A stretch of DNA of 64,000 bases from Laccaria trichodermophora (Eukaryota > Basidiomycota > Agaricomycetes > Agaricales > Hydnangiaceae), in assembly GCA_018417955.1 (NCBI GenBank), contig JACTVC010000001.1, forward strand, positions 2,914,001 through 2,978,000, in the 5' to 3' direction. The position numbers were made by a program, and so were the translations under genes. Under the pieces are notes generated by a model. That model saw nothing but the letters and a program-made list of their open reading frames with translations, was not told the DNA's origin and made no database searches. Positions 20,601 to 30,118 of this stretch are shown piece after piece (within the stretch, counting starts at the first letter, position 1; each line of letters starts with the position of its first letter).

Positions 20601-22440
20601 CAGGGTCGATACCGTAACCAGGATCACCACCAGGAGGTTCCCCTCCGGGAGGTCCTTGCCCTGAGTTTCGTGCGTGGCCTCGGGAAGGAGGTAGACCTTC
20701 ATTGTTTCGCCGAGCAGGATATCTGGGTCCTGACGGCGATCCTCCGCCTGGGGGACTATCTCCGTCGGGAGGACCACCTCCATTCGAGCTTCTCCCACTC
20801 CTTCCTTGTTTCGTGTAGCTGAAACTCTCCGTCGTATGAATCGCCGGAGTTGATGGCTGATCTTCATGAGGACTGGCGAAACGAGCATTCTTATTGACAT
20901 GGGTAGGCCTCGAACGAGTGCTACGAAAGCGACCTGACTGAACGGTGATCCATGGATTATGGGGGTCTGAGTCCTCGCCCTCTCTCCCTTCCTCACCTCC
21001 CATGTTAGATTTGAGGCCTGCGAAGTGACTAAGAGGGTGATTACGGCTTCCAGCCATGGATATAGAAGTAGGCGGAGGAGCACGTCTCCGATCCCTGGAG
21101 GACACGCTACCGAAGACCGAAGGTTGACTAGGCGCCAAGGTGGGCAAGGAGCCTTGCGTACGACTCCACGCTCGCGGCGAATCAGACCGCTCATCGTATT
21201 TTAACTGCGGGTAATGAGCTGGTTTCCTCTCGTAAGGACGAGCATTTATCTCTCTCCCTGATTTGACCCATTCTTCTACTAACTTGTCCTTGTAGCTTCG
21301 TAAATGCTCAGGCATCTCCTTCTGATAATCTTCCCTCAGCATATGCCTGGCTACCTCTAAACGCGGAGGTAGTTGGCCGTAGTTCGACCGTATATCCGAG
21401 AGAGTCGAGTTGTAGGAACGGTTAGTCAACGCATTATTGAATTGTCCAAAGATAGCCCGTATGGAATTGAGGTCTTGGCGTATGTGGTTCACCGCACCCT
21501 TGCATCGGATTTGTAACGTGTAGAAACTTAGTTGAATATGGTCCGCGTCCTCCCCCATAGCTAGTTGTTTAAGGATGACGAACCCCTTGTCAATGCTGAA
21601 GGAACGACGTGCCGACCTGGCCAGTAGTCGATCTATCGTGGAGATAATCTGCGTGATTCCCAGCGTGACTTCGTAGGTGTGCATCAGAATCTTATAGTGT
21701 AGCGTGTAATACGATTTCCCATTCTCGGGTATCAACTCTATGTCTCTTCGTGATAGAGTCATCGCGCATAATAGCTGCGTATAGTCTTCCAGATTCTCCC
21801 ACTCTAGATTCTGATGCGGTGCTGTCCAACGAATGAGTATGTCGCAGAAAGGCATAGTTTGTGTAGGGGTTAGCCCTTGTAGTACTCCTTCCTCCGCTCC
21901 GAATTCCCGTAAAGGGTCTATGTCTTCCGCTGGGTCCCATGCGTGATGACAACGGACAATCGACTGAGTCAAAGTTTCCTCGTATGCTGGGGCCATCTTC
22001 AGATGAGGCGCGTGTGCGAATAGATGGGTTTCCCTCTCCTTGCCCTTTCGACTCCGGTCGATGATACCTCTAATGGCTTCTACTGGAGCTGATTCTGAGA
22101 TGGAAGATGGAACCGTAGGGTCTGGTAGCTGATTTCCCTCTCTGGAAGGACTAGGGCTGCCTTCTGCTGTTTGTAAAGTTCTATCCAATTCCTCTTCGAC
22201 CTGTGGGATCGTCGAGGATCCACCCGATCGATAACCTCTTTTCCTCGGGGGGGAATTGATCACAGGGGGATTTGAAGCGGATCGAGAGGATCGAGGGGCG
22301 AGCTGACCAGTCTGCCCTGGCCCAGAGAGAGTCGCTTTACGATTAGAACCAGACATTCGTAGTATCGAGTCGGGAGGGTAGTAGGAAGAACGTGTTAGAT
22401 ATCCAACTCGTAACGTGTGTCTTTTAACACGGTCGGGCAT
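14692..22440 (-). CDS. Chromovirus Gag-Pol polyprotein, single ORF, 2582 aa
   Basis: One uninterrupted frame. In order: a long disordered N-terminus; a Gag region (LFKEIGQIAPIRWTGSAKGW, about residues 620-760); a CCHC knuckle (CFICLSPKHFFRDC); an aspartic protease (LDSGADITLM); reverse transcriptase with VYIDDIVVF; RNase H (LYTDASDIALGACLQQ and ITDHAALQWA); an integrase HHCC zinc finger (HEAAHGGY ... CETCDVCQ) and catalytic core (SLDLITGLPP, IADRDRRWA, NATIEQMLR giving D, D, E); and a C-terminal chromodomain (EAILGHKV ... RVRWVGYGPEADSWV). The chromodomain places it in the chromoviruses. Gag and Pol are fused without frameshift. No inactivating change seen. Confidence 0.96.
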   Translation of the reverse strand: MPDRVKRHTLRVGYLTRSSYYPPDSILRMSGSNRKATLSGPGQTGQLAPRSSRSASNPPVINSPPRKRGYRSGGSSTIPQVEEELDRTLQTAEGSPSPSREGNQLPDPTVPSSISESAPVEAIRGIIDRSRKGKERETHLFAHAPHLKMAPAYEETLTQSIVRCHHAWDPAEDIDPLREFGAEEGVLQGLTPTQTMPFCDILIRWTAPHQNLEWENLEDYTQLLCAMTLSRRDIELIPENGKSYYTLHYKILMHTYEVTLGITQIISTIDRLLARSARRSFSIDKGFVILKQLAMGEDADHIQLSFYTLQIRCKGAVNHIRQDLNSIRAIFGQFNNALTNRSYNSTLSDIRSNYGQLPPRLEVARHMLREDYQKEMPEHLRSYKDKLVEEWVKSGREINARPYERKPAHYPQLKYDERSDSPRAWSRTQGSLPTLAPSQPSVFGSVSSRDRRRAPPPTSISMAGSRNHPLSHFAGLKSNMGGEEGREGEDSDPHNPWITVQSGRFRSTRSRPTHVNKNARFASPHEDQPSTPAIHTTESFSYTKQGRSGRSSNGGGPPDGDSPPGGGSPSGPRYPARRNNEGLPPSRGHARNSGQGPPGGEPPGGDPGYGIDPEEKSPEDEKNKGEWQLNNKISMGMIPQWDGNPTTMIDYIMEIALLARLSKRLFKEIGQIAPIRWTGSAKGWWMTLPRADQAYFSQDWECLMTGMRDHFMNDEWLNDRGIEFDAMRFRRGHMHSRETPEEYFNRRIRLHMVLHPREIDGSTVTHRLMNRQPILWSSILNTISCPSIMQLIKLAKAMEANLIAQYYSGLRIEKAKSVHTVEATTPEDSDKSGTELNVIREAQVVVRGINRKRTDWPKGRTIAGYSYSRDDSVVSKTPPPGPCFICLSPKHFFRDCPHNTRFFTKAAHSVDVTIDQEELNELDIAYYDLVSAAMASASEYELPDTESEPKDKRNRNERRREKFDMKPSKKGKNKMEELPQANRATRRKLKLSKLAVVASVGNTPSLLGEEDLFSDEEDIVGYPDPLSEEEGPFESQTNTTSASSTDSPSPSVSPLPSPSAKKPGARKVTIEEIEDPEAPPVVRSSAKSSRREESQDRSLYEPDIVMAVRKEVKPEGLGSLGTQALHIKAHVQSIGRGEVKARLDSGADITLMSEEFWKQLGTLPQPKEGMRMKLYHLTGHAKVLGYVKTRLYTLTTDQVWIGFELEAYVVQGMRVPLLLGEDFQTAYELHVKRYATGHCEVTLNNDTKVIPASSAHDIDLGFEIRQSYLTQSFVRAKTARRKRARELKKMPKELSPVYATEDVRVEPGTVKPIRVTGALKGRSEWLVEKVIVGSDTTDILAAPFTWISSENPVLPVANPGIRPLYIRKGEIVGRLADPSSYLDHPDEEELPKYAASAEAIKTVINETLKEQSPTSTAAQERAFDSKLEEEEHWGPKTTAVPEDPASGPVSELVNLGPDIPPDILPRLEEVLQRNSSAFGVDGRLGQVDAKVSIPLKPGTVPTSLPMYGASPAKREVIDHQVKAWFEAGVIEPSVSPWGFPVVVVYRNGKARLAVDYHKLNANTIPDEFPIPRQSEIIQALSGSQVLSSFDALAGFTQLEMKEEEKEKTAFRCHLGLWQFRRMPFGLRNGPSIFQRLMQGILAPYLWLFALVYIDDIVVFSKSWEEHLTHLDVVLGAIAKAGVTLSPSKCFIGYSSILLLGQKVSRLGLSTHQEKVQAILDLDRPTSVADLQKFLGMVVYFSQYIPYYSFIAAPLFALLKKGVKWHWDAEHEQAFQEAKETLSKAPVLGHPIQSRPYRLYTDASDIALGACLQQVQPISVGDLKGTLAYDRLEKAWAASAPVPSLFRSFATGYEEGDPNSAWGATLDETVVHVERVIAYWSRTLKSAERNYSTTEREALGAKEALVKFQPFIEGEQVLLITDHAALQWARVYENANRRLAAWGAVFAAYPGLKIVHRPGRVHSNVDPLSRLPRTPQHSSPVRDDLQPISSDEEKQKVAQEAEDRMGKSAARKAAFTAWWWEDLLDAQAFAIQTKSKDEDDGLPKAFPEIDQWSYPLDAQPEGKEEEWESKAHLLVALSPEVINEFAKGYEEDPFFKQYYAEEIPNPRIAITPSHFRKGSNGLLYFIDARWETRLCVPRSQIQFVLEWIHEAPHEAAHGGYVKTLERVRELFFWKGMNRSTERFCETCDVCQKTKINRTKKMGALRPSHIPSRPFETVSLDLITGLPPSGPEKYTAILVIVDKFTKFGLFIPTHDTLSQEGFARLFVERVVHVYGMPHRIIADRDRRWATGFWRTVVALHGAKMALSSSHHPQTDGQTEILNATIEQMLRAYVSHDRSSWSEWLSVLAFAYNSARHSSTEDTPNGLLLNYHPKISTGEILLGQETSETAFHPSHQGEEYVKVINLRRDQARDALVLAQQRQAKAFNKDRRPVEEINPGDLVLVNPHTLKLVEVEGTGKKLVQRMIGPFEVMERINPNVYRLRLPDSYPMHPVINIDHLRKYKQSPEEFEDRTTLPSTRDFLPSEEYEVEAILGHKVTGRKKGNRRMFRVRWVGYGPEADSWVSEVDLRNSPEIKREYLIKMGLN

Positions 22441-23450
22441 AGCTTCCGATGGAGCAGTAGACTGAAATCGGTAAGGTTTGCACTTATCGATGAAAACCGA
22501 TGATCGATATGAATGGATGACAGGAAACTGGAGATAGAGGGTTCAGGACCATCGATATAATTCGTACAGTCACCTCTACAGACGGTCGGCCGCGTAATCG
22601 CGATATCCAGTAGCCCGTAGATTAGACTGCCACTCCTTATATGCGAAATTCTTCCGAGATTCATCCTAACCGCGTAGGCGCGAGTATGGTTTCGTCTCGT
22701 TAGAGTTGCGCCTTGCTCGCCCTTCAGTTGATAAGAATCTAACTAGCCGCGGAAGCGCAGGCTTATGCTGAATTACTCATCCTTTCAGGCGGCTAGGATG
22801 GTCCTTATGCCTAACTAGTGCACTTCCTCGATCGCGTAGACGCGTATTCGAATCCGCTTTAGCTAGTACTGACATGCCTCCGTGGATTCATCCGCGTAAG
22901 CGCGAGTTTGAACCCTTGAGACCTCGAGGAATAATTGACAAGTGAATCAAGGCCGCGTAAGCGCGAAATCCCTGGTGCTCATCGATTGCTGGGTGAAGTT
23001 TTTCCCTCAGGGACCTTAGATCCGCCGCGAAAACGCGAGCAGCGATCCGTAGTCCGTAGATAGAAAAACTCCTGGGAGATATCCTCGATTGACGCACAAC
23101 CCGCTGCATGACTGCGAGCTGCGGAGGTACGTTTCACCTTGGATCCTCCCTGTATACCCATTCCTCGTCCCTCCTCTCCACTATCTATCGTCCTTTCTCT
23201 AAGATCGATCTTCAATCGAGATCTCGAACCCGCCGCGGTAGTGCGAGCAGCGATTCGAGAATTCGAGATGGAGTCGTTAGGGAGGATGCTTGATTGTTCG
23301 TGAAAGACCCGCCGCGGTAACGCGAGCTGCAGCCTTCCCTATTGAACCCCTTCCTCCCGTTTCTCCGTCTTCCCTCCTTCCACACTTCTCCTAATCCTTC
23401 GAATAGCGGACTTCACTACGCTTTGGTGAAGTCCGCAGTGCCCCCACCAT
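22441..23450 (-). other. Chromovirus 5' leader with nine CGCG-spacer-CGCG motifs
   Basis: A 1-kb untranslated leader. It contains nine copies of a short self-complementary motif of the form CCGCGTAAGCGCGA, centred near 22596, 22679, 22754, 22840, 22900, 22960, 23033, 23240 and 23319. A perfect 11-bp stem with 9-nt loop (GCGGACTTCAC / GTGAAGTCCGC, 23406-23436) lies 15-45 nt from the 5' LTR in the RNA. Sequence directly inside the LTR begins ATGGTGGGGGCAC on the minus strand; I could not match it to a tRNA primer site. Confidence 0.6.
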
Positions 23451-23767
23451 TGTGAAATGGTGTTCGTGAACTCCTCGCGTAGTTGGTCGGGAGGAGAAGT
23501 CGTGGGTGGCTGACAACGTGTCAGCGCTTATCCCGGTAAGTGAGCAGTTACAGGGTGCTCAGCCGGCCGGACATGTTGTTGGTAAGGTACACAAGCCTAG
23601 CAGGCTTGTGTTGACGTGAGACGCTAGTGCGCGAACATACAATGCAAGTGGTAATGGATTCAAAAGATAGGTAACCCTAAAGTAGGGTTCCCTTTGTATA
23701 TACGAAAAACAAACAACTATGTACAACTGAATACAACGGCGCATGATGTCAGTAGTTCTACTTCACA
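23451..23767 (-). repeat. 5' LTR of chromovirus
   Basis: 317 bp, same termini as the left copy and nearly identical. Followed at 23768 by the GCTGC target duplication and then the NACHT exon of the interrupted host gene. Confidence 0.95.
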
Positions 23768-26158
23768 GCTGCCCACTGGAAGAGACCTTCTGAACGTTTG
23801 ACAAGCAGACTACACCATTCATCATTTGGCCATCTGGCTTCAAGCCCAGAAATGTTTGATAGCTTAGATTTGATGTACAGAGATAGATCAAGCTCACTAA
23901 GCTGGTTCTTCATTTCTGCATCATCAACCTGTTTATGCTTGATAGATTGATGTTGGTGTACCAGCTGAAGAGCCTTAGAAAAATCAGGTTCAGGACGGGT
24001 TGTTATCAGAATCCGAAAGTTTTTAGGCAACTCTGAAGCTCTTTCAATGAGCATATCCAGAATTAGTTTTCGGTCATTATAACTACCACTCTCATCCAGA
24101 GCATCAATTACAATAACAATAGGCCCAACAGTGGTCAAATCTGCAGCAGGCTTTACAATGAAGTTGTCAAACTGCTCTTTCACTCCCAGAGTAGCACACA
24201 AAGCACGATATCCAGTAACACCAGCACATAAAGCAGCTCTCCAGCCAGGATCCAAATCAGAAAGATCTCGAGAGATAGTGCTAAACAGACATTTTATGCT
24301 TCGGTTTGTCTGATCAGCTCGATCAAAACAGTATGAAGACCCCAGACGACCCAGATTATGAAAATATTGAGCAATGGTGTGAGCAATAGCTGACTTTCCA
24401 AAACCTGCAGTAGCACTGAAAAAGAGCACCTGTGGTGTATTCTCACCATCTGGGCTATTTATCCAATCCATCAGTTCATCAAGCACAGCTACACGAGTTC
24501 CAGGAAGACACTGCTTATCAGAATTAAACCGAGCATTTTCAGCATAATGCAGGTACTTGAGATCAACATCTGCATCTAAAACTCATCATCAATTACAGCA
24601 TTTTAAGAAAATAATATGATTTACCTAGTTTTTTCACAATGTTGAATGTTTGCAGAACCACAAGTTGAATCTGACAAACAGCATGCTGTTCAAAAGCTGA
24701 CCTCAACTTCTTGAATTTATTCTGAAAGTCTTGAATTTTCTCATCTGCATCTGAGATTAAATTCTTTCCAGTTCGCTTCCCTATGAGAAGATGAGTGAAC
24801 ATGAATCAATATAATAAGATAAAATCAAACTTACAAAAATTAGGATCAGCATATTCACGAATGAAGTAGGCACATTCTATGGTTTGCTGGGCTAAAGATG
24901 TGACAATCTTCTTCTGTGGCTCATCATACTTAGATGGATCTGTTCCTTTGAGGAATGCATACAGGGCTTGCAAATCTTGAACAAGATTAGTAATTTTACC
25001 ATCAAGTTCTACCTGGTGCAAAATAGTCTAACAAATTTATAAGATTCAATAAATGAAAGATCACTCTACCATTTGACAAACCTTAGGAATGGCAGACAGT
25101 ATGCCCCATGCAGCCTTGATATATGGGTGAAACTATATTGCAATTGATAATTGAGATGATACAAAATATATAAAATATTGACAACTTACCTCTGATAACT
25201 TGTCTGCAACTCCAATAAATGCTTGAACATGCTCAACAAGCAACCCATAGTTAGCAGAGAAAGAGTCTGAAGCAATCATATCAACACCAATTTTAAGAGC
25301 AGAAGCAGTATGCTGAGGGCCAGTTTGCATCTTGATATGAGCAGCTTCAGCCAATTCTAAAGCAGGACTGATATCCAAGATAGCTTGAGTTGTGGCATCA
25401 GCAGGCATAGAAAGCTTTAAGGCTGTCAAATAATTTTACAAAGAAAGCATAAACTTCTTACAACTGGGCTCAAGACTGGAAAGGTACATCCCAATGTGGA
25501 TATGGAGAACTGGATGGTGGTGTTTCCCAATGGCAAGCCTGGGTCACTAGGCTTATTCAGAGAATGAATAACTTCTAAATGTATAGTCAAGAAATTTGAG
25601 AATCAAAAGCTACAATGAGAAGACAAAGACAAACCTTTACAGGAAGCTCCCCTAAGCAAGGGAATTTCTTCTTCCATTGTCCCTATGAGTTCATTGCTAC
25701 GATAAAGGGCCCGGCCAATCTGACGGGGAGTCTTGTAAACCCGGCAAATTAGATTGGATGATTGTGACACATTGCTTGGTGACAATAAGAATTCCAACAC
25801 ATGGAGTAAAGGCAATAATACGCACAATGAAAGTGTCTCGGACCACACTGGATCTGCCGACATGTCGCTCTTACCTGTTTCCTGTGTATCTTCGCCAACG
25901 GTAAACTGTATATAATGCTTGTGTTGACGAAGCGGGCCTTGAGGTATATTGTTGAGTTTAATGTCTATCGTGCGGGATGGCGATTCAGTCAAGGTCCATC
26001 CGAGTTAGCGGTCCACCATACCTTTGATCTCAATCGCGATCTTGGGATCGAGGGAACCAACACTATAATGGGTTACCAAATGTTGGTGAAGCGGTAAGGT
26101 GGAACAGGGATAGAGGGACAAACGTAGGATCGGTGTTAGTGTTTGAAGTTGTATTCAT
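23768..26158 (-). CDS. NLR-type NACHT-WD40 gene, 5' part (C2-like region, helical region, NACHT ATPase)
   Basis: Upstream half of the gene split by the chromovirus. The NACHT exon (about 24560-23768) has a pre-P-loop segment (LHYAENARFNSDKQCLPGTR), P-loop FFSATAGFGKSAIAHTIA, Walker B IVIVIDALDESG and sensor ILITTRPEPDF. Upstream are several small exons (about 24630-24785, 24830-25020, 25190-25425 and 25635-25955). The first ones encode a C2-like domain (IDIKLNNIPQGPLRQHKHYI ... TMEEEIPLLRGA), the others amphipathic helices. The start is uncertain: one ATG lies at 26158, but the first-exon splicing is ambiguous (candidate donors GTAACC and GTATGG). The domain order C2-like / helical / NACHT / WD40 is common in Agaricomycete NLR-like proteins. 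Confidence 0.8.
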
Positions 26159-26847
26159 CGTTTCGATTCTGCAAGATGAAGGTTGGAAGCAAGTTTGCTA
26201 GGTGCTCAAAAGGAAACGTGTGGTTTGTTTATTTGAGGACCATGAAACAAACAAACAAAGAACACTCTCCTGTTTTCGGACACTCACTCCTCCATGAACA
26301 ATGGACATTGCCTAACGAGTTGTGCATGCGGGTCGTCGGTAAGTTTAGTACGCTGGCTTCAATTGAAACGCTGACTGTCACGGTAGGATAGTCTCATACC
26401 TCTTCTGAAGGGTACACTATCCAGCTTCCGGATCACATCCACTTGGAGCTCGAATTCTCACCTTGCCGTAGATCGGATGAGTGTACGCCCATGTGCTTCA
26501 CCGAAAACCCTCAACAGATCTCGAAACGTGGGTATCGGAGGGGGCGACGGCAGAACTCGGTTTCTGTATCGTGATGCGTCGAATCCTCGTCATCTTCACC
26601 ACAATTTTAGGTGAACACCTTATATCCTAGGGTTTGGGCGGCGTTCTCGTCTGGAAGTTGAAGGCGAATCGTCGGCCTCCCTGCGTCGTCGTTGTTTTCT
26701 GGCGGTAGATTATGCATGAATTCTCTGGATTGACTCAGAACGGCTGTGGAGGACTTCTTTAGGATCACAGTCCTGTTCGTCGTTATCAATATGCCAGCCG
26801 GGGTTGCCGATCTGTAAGCATCAGAGCTCCAAAAGTAGCGGTTATAC
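26159..26847. other. Region upstream of the NLR gene
   Basis: No convincing gene. A 60-codon minus ORF at 26607-26789 has no recognisable features. The stretch presumably contains the NLR promoter. Confidence 0.35.
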
Positions 26848-27078
26848 TACAGCCGTTTTCATAACGATAGGCCTAATCTCGACCAAATACACGTACAGGC
26901 GGAATCTAAAATTGGACGTGTAAGTTGTCGGATGATGACTGAATTTAGTATAACTGTAGATCTATCGTACTCGTCATCCCTGAAATATATGCTGATTTTC
27001 GTGGACATGATTAGAATTCGAGGTCCGACTGTATCTGTAATTTTGAACTTTTGGCCTATCGTTATGAAAACGGCTGTA
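26848..27078. mobile_element. 231-bp MITE, Tc1/mariner type
   Basis: Perfect 26-bp terminal inverted repeats: TACAGCCGTTTTCATAACGA then TAGGCC at 26848-26873, reverse-complemented at 27053-27078. The terminal TA on each side fits a TA target duplication, giving an element that starts CAGCCG. The interior has no ORF. Perfect termini suggest a young insertion. Confidence 0.8.
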
Positions 27079-27916
27079 ATGTATCTCAAAGAGGTTGTAC
27101 TCGGGGGCTTGCGGGTACTTATGGACTTTGATTGACAGATTGCTGCCTCTAGTTCCCAGCAAAGGGTCTCCGCCACGTCACGACAGCAAAGTCGTCACAT
27201 TTGGGAGCTACGAGCCATCACAAGCTTCCTAATCAGCCTCAACACCCTTCCTACACACACACACCCCTTCCGAGGGTCGCCTGGACCTACATCTCACTAA
27301 ACTCACATTTGTGCCCGATCTTTGGTTCATTTAGTTATTCGTTACCAGGCACAACGGATTGTTGGGGAAACGAAAGACTAGTCGTCTAACAAGCACCTTG
27401 ATGACCTTCGTAGTGGTACGAAGCCGTATATAATAGTATGATCGTATTTGAAGTCTCCGTTCCTCAATTCCATTCACTTCAAACTCGATATTTAAACAAT
27501 GATCAGTGGAAAGCAACGTCTTTATAGCCAGCTGCTATCGGTTTCTTACTAGCTGGGATCGCGCTAAGTTGCAACAATGTATTGGTCGCCATGTTGACAA
27601 GAAAGAGGATGTGATGTGAAGGGCGAAGTGGAACCACTGAACTGATTCTGGCATTCACTGCCCCATGGTAAGCGCCCGTGTGTTCAGGACAAGCGCCGAA
27701 TAAAATAACGTCAGGATGGACTCGGATGTTTGAGAGATACGTTCAACAGCAACAGCGCAGGTTCGCAACATCAAAGGCTAATATTAAAGCTCTACTCTAT
27801 CAAGTCAAGTCCATACAAGTTCGAGGGGGGGATAACCGTCCAAGCCAGTCTATACAGTTCATTCATTTCCTTCCAATTCCAATTCCGATTTCCAGTTCAT
27901 CTACAAGCTTCAAGTT
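27079..27916. other. Spacer and UGD 3' UTR
   Basis: No gene seen in 27079-27700. From about 27738 to 27916 lies the UGD 3' UTR, related to the relic at 3715-3877. Confidence 0.45.
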
Positions 27917-29785
27917 CTAAGCAGCAACAGCAGAAGGGCGGCCAATAGTAGTAACCTAACCACATCCCCATCATTCAGCAAAGACCAACAAAGAAAAAAG
28001 GAAAGAACAAAACAAACCTTAAACCCAATCTTCGTCAACTTTTCCGCATCCACCAACAACCGTCCATCAAACACAAACGCAGGCTTATTCATACCCTTAT
28101 ACACCTCCTCCCAATCAATCTCCAAAAACTCTTTCCACTCCGTCGCGATCACGACGGCTTCTGCGTTCTTGCACGCTTCGATCGCAGAGTGGCAGATCGT
28201 CACCTGTTTCTTGACTATGATATAAAGAGTAATGAGCATTCAAAGATAGAACCCAAAACGAGCGCGAAGGAACCTACTGGACTCGATAGGTATCAAAGGG
28301 CTCGCCTCGCTCAGATCATTCCAAATCTGCTCTTCCTCCACCTGCGGGTCATAGATGTTTACAAAGGCCCTTTCAGACTGGAAGTCCTTGATGAGGGTGA
28401 TAGCGGCAGACTCGCGCGTATCACCCGTATCAGCCTTGAACGCGAACCCAAGTACCGCGATACGCTGCAACGAGTAACCATTAGCTTCAGTAAAGAAGAG
28501 GAAGAAGGGAAACAAACAAACCTTGCCAGTGATAGTATTGAAAAGCGTATCAACAACCCTCTTGGAGAACCTCCGCTTCTGATACTCATTCATCTCAACA
28601 ACCTGCCTCCAATACGCCGCCACCTCAGGCAAATGCAGGCTTTCACTCAAATACACCAAGTTGAGAATATCCTTCTGGAAACACGACCCTCCAAACCCAA
28701 CACTCGCCTTCAAAAACTTGGGGCCAATACGGGAGTCGTACCCAATAGCATGGGCAACTTCGTCGATATTCGCGCCTGTCGCTTCGCAGATGGCGGAGAG
28801 GGCGTTGATGGAGGAGATGCGTTGCGCGAGCATGGCGTTGGCTGCTAGCTTGGATAGTTCAGAGGACCATAGACCGACGGTTAAGATCCTGTCTTGCCTA
28901 ATTCACATCACATTTAGTCATTATATGCACTCCACAAAAAAGAGAGGGGGAGAGAAGAACGCACGGAACCCAATTCGCATAAACCTCAGCCAAAGACTGA
29001 CAAGCCTCCACACCCTCCTGCGTCTCCAACGACCCAATAAGCACCCTATCAGGCCTGAACAAATCACTAATCGCCGTTCCCTCCGCCAAAAATTCAGGGT
29101 TCGAAAGGATATCAAACCGACAATTCGGCTTCGAGTTCGCTTCGAGGATGGTACGCATGGACTCGGCGGTGCGGCATGGTACCGTCGATTTCTCAACGAC
29201 GATCTTGGACGAGTTGGCGACGGTCGCGATGCGGCGGGTGGCTAGTTCGACGTAACTATATCATCATTAGCCCCTACAAACACAAAAAAAAGGGAGGGGG
29301 GAGGAAAACAAACTTGAGATCAGCAGCAAACCCAGCCCCAACACCACTCTTCTTCGTCGGCGTATTCACACTAACAAAAATCAAATCAGCCTCTTCAATC
29401 CCCTTATCCACATCCGTCGAGAAAAAAAGGTTGCGGCCCCGCGCTTGGCGTACGACGTCCACCAAGCCCGGTTCGTAAATGGGCAAGGCGAAATCGGGCG
29501 AGTTCCAGGCGTCGACGCGGGATTGGTTGAGGTCGACGATGGTGACGGTGATGTGTGGGCATTTGAGCGCGATGACGGCGCATGTTGGGCCGCCTAGAGG
29601 GGAGATGCAGGGTGTTAGAAATGGCGTGTGTGGATGTGTGGATGGATGAATGCCAACTCACCAACATAGCCAGCTCCAACTAATTGTGTGCGATAGTGAT
29701 AACACGCGTTTTTGTCAGAAAATGATTTGTCGTATGTAGCTATTCACGACGTACTGCAGCAGATCTTGGAGACTTTGACAGGCAT
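27917..29785 (-). CDS. UDP-glucose 6-dehydrogenase
   Basis: Oxidises UDP-glucose to UDP-glucuronate with NAD, supplying precursors for glucuronic-acid and xylose-containing polysaccharides. Exon 1 (29785-29755, [10 protein letters not shown]) joins an 18-nt microexon (29679-29662) and then exon 3 starting at 29593. This yields [18 protein letters not shown], the expected Rossmann start. Further exons give [29 protein letters not shown] and PDRVLIG. The catalytic cysteine sits in [12 protein letters not shown], followed by [17 protein letters not shown]. The last coding exon before the final intron ends LTKIGFK and splices to a short terminal exon ([12 protein letters not shown]). About seven introns. 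A decayed copy of its 3' end lies at 3715-3877. Confidence 0.93.
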
Positions 29786-30118
29786 CGGGCGGGCGGGGAC
29801 GGTAGAGTAAGGGGTTGTGGGAGGGGGAGAAAGAGAGTGAGAAATGAAAATGAAAGTGGTGTGTGGTTCAAGTTTTATTCGTGGCTAATAATTACAGATC
29901 GGGACCTTCACGGAATCTTTCCATTTACGGACACAGTCGTGCCTCTTCCCCCCCTTGATTGACAAGAAAACTGAAATTTGTGTTCACCTTTTTCTCTTGT
30001 CTTCCAGACTGAGAGGTCCTTTTGTCACAAACACAACATCGTACATGGTATACACGATACATCAGATGAACAACTTCTTTCTTGTCTTCCTAGCGACCGT
30101 CTTGTCAATCCCAACACC
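29786..30118. other. Spacer between UGD and the dipeptidase gene
   Basis: Contains the UGD upstream region and the 3' UTR of the DUG1-like gene. No ORF of note. Confidence 0.4.

Larger units (their letters stand above)
10739..23767 (-). mobile_element. Full-length Ty3/gypsy chromovirus (13,029 bp), inserted in the NLR gene
   Basis: Two 317-bp LTRs (10739-11055 and 23451-23767) begin TGTGAA and end TTCACA on the plus strand. The 5-bp target duplication GCTGC is present at 10734-10738 and 23768-23772. Removing the element and one GCTGC restores the NLR frame across ...FQWAAV/ACHDI. The element is on the minus strand: 5' LTR at right, ~1-kb leader, gag-pol ORF, then extra ORFs of unknown function before the 3' LTR. 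At 13 kb it is far longer than typical chromoviruses (5-7 kb). Confidence 0.96.

Noticed and set aside
22831..22860. Possible tRNA B-box (ATTCGAATCC) in the chromovirus leader
   Set aside because: No matching A-box or cloverleaf could be built; it belongs to the repeated CGCG motif region.
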